Of a DNA stretch of 64,000 nucleotides, positions 43,528-52,157 are shown in pieces. The notes under the pieces are model-generated. The model was not told where the DNA came from. It ran no database searches and was given only the letters and a program-made list of their open reading frames with translations. Source of the DNA: Tectiglobus sp965224045 (GTDB lineage: Bacteria; Pseudomonadota; Alphaproteobacteria; Rhizobiales; Hyphomicrobiaceae); the NCBI GenBank assembly GCA_965224045.1, contig CBDCYD010000015.1, positions 682,001 to 746,000 of the forward strand, read 5' to 3'. Position 1 is the first letter of the stretch; each line of letters starts with the position of its first letter. The position numbers and the translations under genes were made by a program.

Positions 43528-45573
43528 CTACTTCGCGCAAACCCGTCTTGATTTGCGCCGACAGGTGTTCGTCGCAACAGTGGTGCATTTCCTGCCTGTC
43601 TCGACACGGCATTGGCGCTCGCGAACCGTCACGCACGCGCGTTTTTGCCTGCGGTTGCACTTGCGCGTCACCTGCGTTCGACAAACCCGGCGGCCGCGGA
43701 CGCGCTTGCACATGCGCTTTTTCACGGGCCGGCAACTTTGGACGGTGTTGGTCGTGCACTTGCGCTTCGGAACGATCTTGCATTTGCGCCTGGATACCGG
43801 CCGACAGTTCCGCTTCGGCACGCGCTTGCACTCTTCGGTCCAAACGGTCTTGCACTTGGGCGGGGTTGGTGGCGTGATGTGCTGCGGGGCTGCGGGCTTG
43901 TGCGGCCGGTTGATCGTCAGGTTGCCGCTGGCGGGTTCGATGGCGCGTTTGATGCAGGCGTAAACGCGCCCCTTGAGTGCGAGGATCTTCACCGGCAGAG
44001 GCTTGCGTGTCTTCAAAGCACAATTGACGTGCTCGTTATTGGTGACGCTGAACGGCAGGGTTGCCACACCGACGAACGTGTCCGGCCCGGTTTGATGGCT
44101 GGTCAGGCGTCCGCTCCATGATCTGCCACCCGTGCAGTCCAGCTGATACGGGATTTTGCCGGCGATGTTGGTGCGGATGCTCAGCGCTGCTTCACCCTTG
44201 CACGCGCGCGGCGCGAAGGCGCGCAAATCCAGCGTTCCGGAAAGCGCCTCGATACAGGGCACCCGGAGTCGTACCCAGCCCGAATTGGCGTCCGGCTGGT
44301 TCGTGATCAATGCCATCATGTCGGACTCGAAGGCGTCCATCATAAGATTGTGACGCTTTACTTTGGCAACGTACTCCAATCCGTCGCGGACGAAATTGGC
44401 GATGCCAGACGCGACGATCAAACCGCCTGCGGTCTTGATCTGGAACGGCGCCGAGCCGGGACGCGTTGCCTTGTATTTCGAGGTTTCCTTAACCCGCTTC
44501 GGACACGGGACCTGACTGGCGACCTTGTAGTCCAACCACACCGACGTGACCTTGAACGGCGGGCACGCGACGCGGATCGTGACGACCCGGCTCTTCTTGC
44601 CGGTTTCGGTTTCGATGCGGAAGTGGTGCCGGCCGGGATCGAGATGATAGACCTTGGTCTTTTCGACGACGTAGCGCCCTCGCGGCCCCGGTGACGGGGT
44701 GTGTGCGGGCTTTTGCAGGCTGTCGACGGTCTTCGGCTTGAAGATGCGCGAGTATTCGCCATTGTGCTTGAAGCGGAAACGCGCCTGGGTCTCGACATTG
44801 TACTTGAGAATTGCCGTGACCTCGGTGCGCATCGGGCAGACAGTACCGATCTGCCTGACCCGTAAATCGATCTCGACCGGTTCCGGCGGCGCATTGATCA
44901 TCGAAAAGGCCACGCACTCGACACCAACACGGAAGGATTGCGCGCGACTTGCATCGCCGCCGTCAAAGGTGGTCGAAGGAGCACCTTCCTTGGTCTTGTT
45001 GAGCCAGTTGAGATGGACGGGCGCCGCCTTGCGGGTGTTGGCGGACAGCGTCGCTTCGAGTTCGACCGTCGCGGTGCCCGACTCGGTCGGGCGGTATCTG
45101 TTGCAGCTTGAAAGTATGCGCGTGATGTAGCTTTGCATTTGGGTCGAACCTTCGATGTCCGACAGGCCGAACGACAGGTCGCCGCTGGCCCTCCAGTCGC
45201 GGGTGTAGACTTGCGCAAAGCTGAGGCGGGGATGGTCGCTGCAATGCAGTCCCCGGGGTCGTCTCGCGCAATCGCCCAGATAGATCGCGGCGCGCTCGAC
45301 GTAACCGGGATACCTGGTATCCACAACAGCGTCGGCCCGCAACGTCACCCGCCCTGAGGTGATCGTATCCCAGCTCTCGCCATCGCTCGACGTCACGATG
45401 AAAAGACTTTCCGGAAGTGTTTGAAGCTGCAGGCTGACTTCTTTCAGTCTGGCATCTTCGCCAACGGCGGTGCCGGCCGAGAGCATCAACGCCGCGACGC
45501 CCGCGGCGGCGATGTTCGTGGCTGTGCTGGTGATGATGCGCCGTGTCGGATTTTCCCAATGTCCTGTCAACAT
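43528..45573 (-). CDS. Exported protein with a 14-cysteine C-x7-C basic tail (no known family)
   Basis: A 681-residue protein with no family recognised by eye. A signal peptide (IITSTATNIAAAGVAALMLSAG) suggests export. Residues about 40-560 form beta-rich segments with scattered cysteines, possibly several immunoglobulin-like or similar domains (for example FRIETETGKKSRVVTIRVAC). A Pro-rich hinge (HITPPTPPK) then leads to a 109-residue tail, residues 573-681, in which 14 cysteines recur every eighth residue (one interval is nine). The consensus is C-[KR]-x-V-x-x-[KR]-x. The tail is strongly basic. The ATG at 45573 has GGAGG upstream; the longer open frame before it is rejected. The gene is convergent with the TauD-type gene and divergent from a PaiB-like gene. 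The repeat resembles animal extracellular cysteine repeats more than a familiar bacterial domain. Confidence 0.8.
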   Translation of the reverse strand: MLTGHWENPTRRIITSTATNIAAAGVAALMLSAGTAVGEDARLKEVSLQLQTLPESLFIVTSSDGESWDTITSGRVTLRADAVVDTRYPGYVERAAIYLGDCARRPRGLHCSDHPRLSFAQVYTRDWRASGDLSFGLSDIEGSTQMQSYITRILSSCNRYRPTESGTATVELEATLSANTRKAAPVHLNWLNKTKEGAPSTTFDGGDASRAQSFRVGVECVAFSMINAPPEPVEIDLRVRQIGTVCPMRTEVTAILKYNVETQARFRFKHNGEYSRIFKPKTVDSLQKPAHTPSPGPRGRYVVEKTKVYHLDPGRHHFRIETETGKKSRVVTIRVACPPFKVTSVWLDYKVASQVPCPKRVKETSKYKATRPGSAPFQIKTAGGLIVASGIANFVRDGLEYVAKVKRHNLMMDAFESDMMALITNQPDANSGWVRLRVPCIEALSGTLDLRAFAPRACKGEAALSIRTNIAGKIPYQLDCTGGRSWSGRLTSHQTGPDTFVGVATLPFSVTNNEHVNCALKTRKPLPVKILALKGRVYACIKRAIEPASGNLTINRPHKPAAPQHITPPTPPKCKTVWTEECKRVPKRNCRPVSRRKCKIVPKRKCTTNTVQSCRPVKKRMCKRVRGRRVCRTQVTRKCNRRQKRACVTVRERQCRVETGRKCTTVATNTCRRKSRRVCAK
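43537..43854 (-). repeat. 24-bp-period coding repeat for the C-x7-C tail
   Basis: The DNA has a 24-bp period with a conserved cysteine codon (TGC/TGT) at each step and diverged bases between, giving 13 units of which 12 are exactly 24 bases and one 27. Val is found at the third residue after Cys in 8 of the 13 intervals. The divergence of units at DNA level indicates an old duplication under selection on the protein pattern. Confidence 0.9.
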
Positions 45574-45838
45574 GACTTCAAGCCTCCGGCCGTGGGTCCA
45601 GCGGTGTTGGCGGAGGTCGCGCGCAGGCGGAACAATGACCACGCGGTGACATCTCCGATTGACAGTCAGTCGCGCGCAGAGAGGATTTGGTTCAAACGTT
45701 AGTGGCCGGTACGCCGCTCGATCGTTCTCGACCCGGCTGATCGGTTGTGCCACGCTTTGGCTTTGAGGGTCTGTGAGACGTTCAACGGCGCGCGCTATCG
45801 GCAGTCTGTCGGCCAATGCGCCTAATGGAGATGATCCG

Positions 45839-46471
45839 GTGTATTTGCGAGACGTCTTTCAAATTGACGACAGAGACGTGCAATTCGATATCATCCGCAA
45901 GGACGGCTGGGGCCATATTGTCGGTGTCGAGGACGGAGTACCCTTCGCGTCTCACCATCCATTTGTACTGATTGGCGAGAAGGGCGAGGAGACCCTCGAG
46001 TTTCACATGCCGAAGGCCAGTCCGCATTGGCGCGCGATGCTGGACGGCGGATTGAAACTGGTGATCTTTGAAGGGCCGAAGCATTACGTCTCGCCCAAAT
46101 GGTGCGTGAACGAGCGGGCATTGCCGACATGGGCCTATGTCGCCGTGCACGTCCATGGCAGGCCACGGCTGATCGAAGATGCCGCTCGGATAAGGGCAGG
46201 CCTCGATCGTCTGGTGGATTTCAACGAGGCCAGGTTCGGCGCTCCGTGGCGGCTCGATTCAGTCGATGCCGACCACGTGAGCCGGGCCATGCGCGGTATC
46301 GTTGGATTTGAGATGCCCGTCGCGCGGATCGAGGGCAATTTTCGGCTGCTGCAAAACCGGCCCGCTCAGGACAGACACAGCGTTGCCGATACGCTGTCTG
46401 AATTGCCCGACACGCGCGCCCAAGAGGTCGCCGAACTGATCCGTGACCAGATCGGGCGCGGGCCGGATTGA
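45839..46471 (+). CDS. PaiB-like FMN-binding protein (second copy)
   Basis: A 210-residue split-barrel protein of the PaiB family, diverged from the copy at 33928-34575. Shared features are VYLRDVFQ at the start, SHHPFVLIGE, SPHWRAML, GPKHYVSPKWC, LPTWAYVAVHVHG and MRGIVGFEMPVARIEGNFRLLQNR near the end. The GTG at 45839 has GGAG 9 bases before it and gives the family N-terminus; the open frame extends another 22 codons upstream. It is divergent from the cysteine-repeat gene with 265 bases between starts. Confidence 0.82.
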   Translation: MYLRDVFQIDDRDVQFDIIRKDGWGHIVGVEDGVPFASHHPFVLIGEKGEETLEFHMPKASPHWRAMLDGGLKLVIFEGPKHYVSPKWCVNERALPTWAYVAVHVHGRPRLIEDAARIRAGLDRLVDFNEARFGAPWRLDSVDADHVSRAMRGIVGFEMPVARIEGNFRLLQNRPAQDRHSVADTLSELPDTRAQEVAELIRDQIGRGPD

Positions 46472-46772
46472 GCGCGTGCGTCGGTGTTCCCTACGGGAGC
46501 CCGATTGAAGCGGCCGTTCCACCACCCTTCGCACGGTGAGTTTGCGGTCCAGGTGCAGGGAGACGCGTAGACCTGACCATGGTGATTGCACCCGATCGGA
46601 TCGGCTCCAGGGCATGCATTGGACTGGCTCCGGGGCATGCGCGGGCTCAATGTCTCGAAGCCTTACGCGAATCCAACATCTGCTCTGAACAACAAATCCA
46701 TTGAAATCATCGGCGCGCCAGACAGAATGAAACTTCGAATACCTATATCATTGAAATCACATTCCAAAATTC
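46472..46772. other. Intergenic region between convergent genes with a short direct repeat
   Basis: These 301 bases contain two near-identical 15-base copies of GGCTCCAGGGCATGC (about 46605-46640, one substitution). The right part from 46690 is AT-rich. No gene and no strong terminator were recognised. Confidence 0.5.
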
Positions 46773-49112
46773 TTAATGACGCCGCCGCTGCAGGAATTTG
46801 AGGTCGGCGAGGTCCTGCTTGCGTTGGACGACCCGGCGCTGGTAGCTGTTCTGGTTCTTCGTGCAAATCAAGCTGTGTGGCGAGCCGCGCCGTAGCGTTT
46901 CGCAATCAACGTCAACTGGGGTACGTCGGATGATGTCTTCGACATGTGTCCGGATCTGCTTCGCGGCGCGCAGCGTCCATTGTTCGTTGTTCGGATCGGC
47001 CAGAAACCGAGACAGCAGTGAGCAGTGCTCACAATCGCAACGTACCTTGTTCGGCCGTGTCCAATCACGCGGTGCCTCGAGCGGTTCAGCAATCCGGCGC
47101 TCGATGTGGGCGATGCTTGCGTGGTGGAGAACGTCGAAACAGGGGCCGGCGCGGTGATTCGACTGAAGCAGGCGCTTCACGGTAGGCACGACCAGGGCAT
47201 CGAGACCGAAGTGCTTGGGCCATGCAAGGATATGCTCGGCCGCACGCTTGGCCAGCACAATATCGATACCGTCCACGGCTGAAGCGACGTCGACAAGGCT
47301 GGTGCTCTTGGGGCGTGCCAGCCTCGTTCGGCCCCATTTATCCTTCGGCGCCTCGTCCGGATCGCCGGGAAGGGCGGCAACCAGGGCTTCAGCCGCGGGC
47401 TGGAGCAGCGCCGGCGTCTCGGCGAAGCCGCCCTTCAGGGCTTCCCGTAGCATTGCCGCGCACGAGTCGAACGCGTCGATACTGTGCGCGGCGATGATCG
47501 ATGCGAGCCACCGGGCAGCAGCATCGTCGGACAGCAGCTCGATCGCATCGAGAAGGGCGGCATTGTCAGCGGTGGCATGAGCCTGTCCTTCCGTCAGCCG
47601 CTCCAGCATCCGCTCCACCAGACCCGGCTCACCAAGCCGCGTCAGCTGGTGCAGCATCCGACCCGTTTCGGTGGGCTCCGACCGGTCCCGCTCAAGCCAA
47701 CCGTGCGACGGCCAGCTCTCGAGCATGAGGCCGACCAGCTCTACTGCCTGTCGCTTTGCGGCACGTCCCTTCTTCGGCCCGGCGGCCTGCCATTGATCGA
47801 TCAGGTCATCGAGGTAGGGCAGGGTCGTCGCCGGCCCGCCCTGGTTGATGACGGCGAGAATGCGCCTACTCGGCCAAATCACCAACGCGGCGCGCGAATA
47901 CGTGCGATCGAAGGAGGCGCCTTCGTTGCCCGTGGCCTCGTGAAAATGCTCCTCATCTGGCTCCAGGTCGTCGAGCGCATCGGGCGGAACAATCTCACCG
48001 TCCTCAAGCGGCAACCCGCCGACCGACAGCTCCTCGTTGTCCGGGCGCCGCCAATGGCTCAGCAGCCTTTCGCCATCGAGCACCTCGACCACCTCGAACT
48101 CGTCATCCTCGTCCGGGTCGTCGTCGTAATACCGAGAGCGGCTGTAGCGGCTGCCATAGTAACCGTTGTATTCCGCCGAACCAGTTTCCCAGATTTTCAG
48201 CAGGGCGAGGTTCAGATCGCAGCCGGCGCTTGGCGCCGCCGCCATGAAGACCTTGGCGATCGCAGCGTCGGTTCCTTTGAGCTTGTCGAACGCGAGTTCG
48301 GCCGACGTGTAGGCATGCTCCAGCGGGCAGACGATCTTTTTGGGCAGGCTGTCAGTTTCCGCCTCGATGTCAAACGGTTTGTCGGCCGGCTTAGATTTGG
48401 CGTCGGTCCAGGAGCTGAGCAGGGCTGAGAGCTGCCGCGCTTCTGCCTCGTAGGCAGGCGGAACCGGTGCAGCTCCTCTGCCTTTCCGGACCAGGTTGTA
48501 GACCAGCGTCACCCGGCAGCCCACCGTGACCGGAAGCACCTCGTGCACGCAGTCCGCGTAAAATGCCGCGAAGGCAATCTCGGCGGGGTCTTCGCTACTG
48601 ATATCGAGCTTTGCTTCCCGCCCGTTGTGCCGCACGACAAGGTCACCGCCCTCGGATTGCGATGGCAGCGCAATTATAAGCGTCGCGAACATTCCCGGCG
48701 TCTTTTCCGTGTCACGATGACTGACGAAAAAGCTTCCCTTGTCGTAGACGAGCAGCTTGTACAGCTCAGCAGTAACGGTGCCACTGACACCAAGACCTTC
48801 CGCGGCTCTCGTGACAATGCCCGAGAATGTTTTCAGCCAGTGCTTGCCGCCGATGGTGACGCGTTCCGCCTCGATTTGCCATGTGCGGCGCACCTTTGTA
48901 TCGACGATCGTGGCAGCGCCGCGCCCATAGGGCGCGCGTGTCGCAGCGTTGATCAGCTGCTTTGCCTGCAACGGCAACAGCGGCAACGCAATCCGCCCGA
49001 TACCTTCAACCTCAATGCTCGGTGCCAGGAGCTCCGCGCGGCCAGCCGTGTAGAAGTCGCCCGGCCGGTCGACGTTTCCCAGAATGTCGGCGATTTCCTG
49101 TGTGATGTTCAT
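46773..49112 (-). CDS. Prolyl-4-hydroxylase-like Fe(II)/2-oxoglutarate oxygenase with long C-terminal region
   Basis: A 779-residue protein. Residues about 115-205 carry a P4H-type double-stranded beta helix: KLLVYDKGSFFVSHRDTEK with iron ligands His132 and Asp134, LIIALPSQSEGGDLVVRHNG, and FYADCVHEVLPVTVGCRVTLVYNL with His190 and Arg200. The remaining 570 residues include a Tyr/Arg/Asp-rich acidic patch (residues about 315-335) and a helical region, and have no recognised family. Such long P4H-like proteins are known mostly from fungi and some bacteria. The substrate is unknown; a protein or peptide is plausible for this fold. No signal peptide is visible. Confidence 0.75.
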   Translation of the reverse strand: MNITQEIADILGNVDRPGDFYTAGRAELLAPSIEVEGIGRIALPLLPLQAKQLINAATRAPYGRGAATIVDTKVRRTWQIEAERVTIGGKHWLKTFSGIVTRAAEGLGVSGTVTAELYKLLVYDKGSFFVSHRDTEKTPGMFATLIIALPSQSEGGDLVVRHNGREAKLDISSEDPAEIAFAAFYADCVHEVLPVTVGCRVTLVYNLVRKGRGAAPVPPAYEAEARQLSALLSSWTDAKSKPADKPFDIEAETDSLPKKIVCPLEHAYTSAELAFDKLKGTDAAIAKVFMAAAPSAGCDLNLALLKIWETGSAEYNGYYGSRYSRSRYYDDDPDEDDEFEVVEVLDGERLLSHWRRPDNEELSVGGLPLEDGEIVPPDALDDLEPDEEHFHEATGNEGASFDRTYSRAALVIWPSRRILAVINQGGPATTLPYLDDLIDQWQAAGPKKGRAAKRQAVELVGLMLESWPSHGWLERDRSEPTETGRMLHQLTRLGEPGLVERMLERLTEGQAHATADNAALLDAIELLSDDAAARWLASIIAAHSIDAFDSCAAMLREALKGGFAETPALLQPAAEALVAALPGDPDEAPKDKWGRTRLARPKSTSLVDVASAVDGIDIVLAKRAAEHILAWPKHFGLDALVVPTVKRLLQSNHRAGPCFDVLHHASIAHIERRIAEPLEAPRDWTRPNKVRCDCEHCSLLSRFLADPNNEQWTLRAAKQIRTHVEDIIRRTPVDVDCETLRRGSPHSLICTKNQNSYQRRVVQRKQDLADLKFLQRRRH

Positions 49113-49161
49113 CGTAGTCCCCTTGGCTCATATTGCCCGGCGAAGACGGTGGCGAAAAGCG

Positions 49162-49402
49162 CTACGGTTGACCGTGATCATACAGGGCGAGATCCGACCG
49201 TTCGGCAACAGCGAGGACCAACACCGGCGCCTGGGTGATGTGGTCGATTGCAGCCTCGTCTACGCCGGCGATCACGGTGGCCGGCCCGTGCAGTGCATTG
49301 TCCGCGAACGGCATGACGGCTCGGCTGCAGGCTTCCGGTAGCCAGGGATTATTGGCGATCAGTCCCTTGAGCGCCAGTTTTGGTGCAATCCAGAGGAGCG
49401 GA
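49162..49402 (-). pseudogene. C-terminal fragment of an unidentified protein, fused to IS sequence
   Basis: About 80 codons with clear coding character (for example LALKGLIANNPWLPEACS and PVLVLAVAERSDLALYDHG) end in TAG at 49162. Its upstream part is missing: the frame runs directly into the transposase stub at about 49403. The origin protein was not recognised, and it does not resemble the C-terminus of YcaC-type hydrolases. Confidence 0.45.
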
Positions 49403-49634
49403 GGTTGTTGCATCGCTGCGCTCGCCGTTATCGGCTTCGGCTTGTTTGATCCAGCCGTGGATCGTCGCCGTGCACGGCTCGAACTCGCGCGCCAGGCTTT
49501 CGACGCTGCGTCCAGCCCGCGCTAGGGCGACGATCTGATCACGAAATTCCTGCGGACAAGGGTTCCTCGTTCGCGCCATCAGGACATCCTCCTTTGATAC
49601 TCATAGGGTGTCCTCGAAACCGGGGGAACTCCAG
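49403..49634 (-). mobile_element. IS3-family insertion sequence remnant (end plus 5' part of orfA)
   Basis: An ATG at 49579 begins MARTRNPCPQEFRDQIVALA, the helix-turn-helix start of an IS3-type orfA transposase, and continues through TIHGWIKQAEADNG before homology stops after about 57 residues. Upstream lies what looks like the left terminal end (GAGTTCCCCCGGTTTCGAGG on the minus strand). The rest of the element, including orfB and the right end, is gone. It interrupts an isochorismatase-type gene at its left end. Confidence 0.8.
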
Positions 49635-49635
49635 A

Positions 49636-49695
49636 TCAATGAAGGTCACCTGCGAATTTTCAGGTGTCAGTACCTGGAGTTTTTCCTTGCTCATG
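49636..49695 (-). pseudogene. N-terminal stub of an isochorismatase-family hydrolase, cut off by the IS
   Basis: Twenty codons starting at an ATG at 49695 read MSKEKLQVLTPENSQVTFID, the N-terminus of YcaC-type isochorismatase-family hydrolases, which normally continue with HQPQMAF. At the position of that His the IS end begins. The start is 29 bases after the DoxX stop, and DoxX, pirin and this hydrolase form a familiar operon, which supports the identification of so short a piece. Confidence 0.7.
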
Positions 49696-49723
49696 TTGAT
49701 CGCCTCATGCGTTGGGGTGAGTT

Positions 49724-50197
49724 TTAGTACTTCCAGCCGATTGTCTTATCGAGAGACAGTGAACCGCCGCCGCGGATGACAAGCGCGAGCGCTGCCAAGC
49801 CCCAAAGCAGCGGGTATTCGTAACCTCCGGACGTCCAGAAGAAGCCGTTGCCCCAGTGCACAATGAAAGCGGCGTAACCCATCAGGGCAACAACGGCAGC
49901 AGCCGAAAGCCGTGTCAGAAGGCCAAGTGCCAGGAATAGTCCGCCGAAGAACTCCGTGACACCGGCAAGGCCTGCGAACAAGAGGCCCGGATAGAGTGCG
50001 AGGCTCTGCTCGAAGAACTGTGCGGTGCCGGTCAATCCGCCACCACCGAACCAGCCGAACAACTTTTGTGCGCCGTGCGGAACCAGGATCAGGCCCGCCG
50101 AGATCCGAATTAGAGCCCAGGAAAGTGCGTCGGCATTCACGGTGGAGACACCGCCCTCGGCGATGTTGCTTGTCGTTTCCATTGTCCTCGCTACCAT
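49724..50197 (-). CDS. DoxX family membrane protein
   Basis: A 157-residue protein with four hydrophobic helices and the DoxX pattern: ALIRISAGLILVPHGAQKLFGWFGGGGL, then TEFFGGLFLALGLLTRLSAAAV and FFWTSGGYEYPLLWGLAALALV. DoxX proteins are inner-membrane proteins linked to oxidative or thiol stress responses. A GGAGAG site precedes the ATG at 50197. Pirin is 36 bases upstream and the truncated hydrolase is directly downstream, so this is the middle gene of an operon. Confidence 0.88.
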   Translation of the reverse strand: MVARTMETTSNIAEGGVSTVNADALSWALIRISAGLILVPHGAQKLFGWFGGGGLTGTAQFFEQSLALYPGLLFAGLAGVTEFFGGLFLALGLLTRLSAAAVVALMGYAAFIVHWGNGFFWTSGGYEYPLLWGLAALALVIRGGGSLSLDKTIGWKY

Positions 50198-50232
50198 TGT
50201 CTCTCTCCTTGTTTCGTGATTTGCGTCAGTCT

Positions 50233-50940
50233 TCAGTAGGGCAGATCGAACAGCAGGGCCTCTCCGGTGCTATCCGTCCCGCCTAATTCAATGATGCCGG
50301 GCTCTACGATCGATGCGCCGTCGCCTGCCGAAAGCGTCTTGCCATTCACAGTCACTGCGCCGCGCACGATCTGCACCCAGGCCCCTCGGCCTGCAGCCAG
50401 CGTGTGCCGAGCGGTATCGCTATCGCCCAACACGGTTGCGTAGAGGCCGACATCCTGGTGGATGGTGAGCGAGCCATTGCGGCCGTCGCGCGACCCGATC
50501 AGGCGCAGCCGGCTCCGCTTGTCCTCCTCACCGAAGGTGGTTTGCTCATAGGATGGCTCGAGCCCGTCACGCTCGGGTACGATCCAGATTTGCAGGAAGT
50601 GCACGGGCTCGGTCGCAGAGGCGTTGTATTCACTGTGGCGAACGCCTGTGCCCGCAGTCATCCGCTGGATATCACCTGGTTTGATGACCGAGCCGGTCCC
50701 GAGGCTGTCACGATGCTCTAACGAACCCTCAATGACGTAGGAGATGATCTCCATGTCGCTGTGCGGGTGGGTCGGAAACCCGCCGCCCGGGGCGACGCGG
50801 TCTTCGTTGATCACACGCAGCGGGCCGAACCCGATATGGTTCGGATCGAAGTAGTGACCGAACGAAAATGTGTGCTTCGAGTCGAGCCATCCGAGATTGG
50901 CTCCCCCGCGCTCTTCTGCGCGTCTCAGTGTCAGTGCCAT
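50233..50940 (-). CDS. Pirin family (quercetinase-like) protein
   Basis: A 235-residue bicupin. The metal site is visible in the first cupin: FPTHPHSDMEIISYVIEG and SLEHRDS, then GTGVRHSEYN. E. coli YhhW of this type has quercetin 2,3-dioxygenase activity in vitro; the biological role is mostly unknown. It heads the pirin-DoxX-(hydrolase) operon and is divergent from a LysR regulator 121 bases away, which is the likely controller. Confidence 0.9.
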   Translation of the reverse strand: MALTLRRAEERGGANLGWLDSKHTFSFGHYFDPNHIGFGPLRVINEDRVAPGGGFPTHPHSDMEIISYVIEGSLEHRDSLGTGSVIKPGDIQRMTAGTGVRHSEYNASATEPVHFLQIWIVPERDGLEPSYEQTTFGEEDKRSRLRLIGSRDGRNGSLTIHQDVGLYATVLGDSDTARHTLAAGRGAWVQIVRGAVTVNGKTLSAGDGASIVEPGIIELGGTDSTGEALLFDLPY

Positions 50941-51040
50941 GTCATCCTCCAGTTGCTAGGGCCAATCGACCATTGCGTTCTGGAGTGAAATTGGGATAGC
51001 AACAGAACCTGTTCAATCTGCTTATTTTCGCCCGGACTGC

Positions 51041-51053
51041 ATCCAAAATGGAT
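51041..51053. promoter_or_regulatory. Palindrome ATCCA-AAA-TGGAT between the pirin and LysR genes
   Basis: A perfect 5-bp inverted repeat around AAA, 8 bases before the LysR start codon. LysR-type regulators bind short interrupted dyads in the divergent region, so this is a candidate autoregulatory site. Its position would block transcription or translation of the regulator gene itself. Confidence 0.45.
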
Positions 51054-51061
51054 ACAATGAG

Positions 51062-51976
51062 ATGGACAAGCTCGATGCCATGTTGGCTTTCACAAAGGTG
51101 GTTTCTTTGGGAACCTACGCCGAAGCTGGCAGACAGCTGGGGCTAACACGATCTGCCGTCAGCAAGGGTGTGATTGAACTTGAGCAGATCCTTGGCGCAC
51201 GCTTGCTGGATCGCACAACCCGCAAAGTCAGTCCAACTGAGGCAGGCCGCGCCTACTACGAGCGTTGCCTCGCCATACTAGCCGACATCGAGGAAACCGA
51301 ACTGCAGGTCTCCAGGCTTCATGATGAACCCAAAGGAACGTTGAAGCTCAATGCGCCGATGTCTTTTGGCATCCTGCATGTGAACGCAGCGATCGCCGAA
51401 TTCATGGCAGCTTACCCGGATCTCAAAATCGAACTGCTGCTGAATGATCGAATGGTCGATCCTATCGAAGAAGGGTTCGACGTGACCATAAGGATCGCCG
51501 ATCTCGCAGATTCGAGTCTGATCGCGCGCAAACTCGGCCCCGGGCGACGCGTATTGGCAGCGTCTCCAGGATATATCTCTACCCACGGCCGACCAGAAAC
51601 GCCGAGCGATCTCGCCAACCACGCCTGCCTGAACTACGGCCACACGACCGTGTTGCAACGTTGGCAGTTAACACAAGATGGAAAGACGCTAAGCGTTCCG
51701 ATCAACTCCCGCCTCTGCTCCAACAATGGTGATGCTTTGCGCGATGCCGCACTTTCCGGCCAGGGCATCGCAAAACTACCAACGTTTCTGGTGGGCGAAG
51801 ATATCCGCTCCGGTCGTCTGCAAGTGATCCTGCCAGACTACCCCCCAACAGAACTCGGCATATACGCGCTTTATGCACCCAACAAATACTTGGCTGCTAA
51901 AACCAGAGTGCTCATCGACTTCCTCGTTGAGCGCTTCGGGCCCGAACCACCGTGGGATGCGTTTATGGGAGGATAG
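51062..51976 (+). CDS. LysR-family transcriptional regulator
   Basis: A 304-residue regulator. The winged helix is at residues 1-60 (MDKLDAMLAFTKVVSLGTYAEAGRQLGLTRSAVSKG), followed by the linker helix and a substrate-binding domain with family segments TLKLNAPMSFGILHV and GQGIAKLPTFLV. Subgroup features recall the AaeR/YafC-type regulators that control quinone or aldehyde stress genes. It is divergent from pirin-DoxX and most likely controls that operon. No damage is visible. Confidence 0.92.
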   Translation: MDKLDAMLAFTKVVSLGTYAEAGRQLGLTRSAVSKGVIELEQILGARLLDRTTRKVSPTEAGRAYYERCLAILADIEETELQVSRLHDEPKGTLKLNAPMSFGILHVNAAIAEFMAAYPDLKIELLLNDRMVDPIEEGFDVTIRIADLADSSLIARKLGPGRRVLAASPGYISTHGRPETPSDLANHACLNYGHTTVLQRWQLTQDGKTLSVPINSRLCSNNGDALRDAALSGQGIAKLPTFLVGEDIRSGRLQVILPDYPPTELGIYALYAPNKYLAAKTRVLIDFLVERFGPEPPWDAFMGG

Positions 51977-52157
51977 ATTGGATGGCAGGCACCTTCGCTC
52001 CGCGCGCAGTGCCCGGTCTGAACCACGTTAAGTTGCGAGACCACCAGATGGAGGATGTCCACAGCATCATTAGCGGACATTCAACGCGGTCTAATACCTG
52101 CGCACATCGCACCACCTCACGATGTCTGCTTCCAGATGAAGATGGCGCGTGGCTTGC

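Noticed and set aside
49636..49695. Target-site duplication of the IS
   Set aside because: Only one end of the element survives, so no duplication can be defined.
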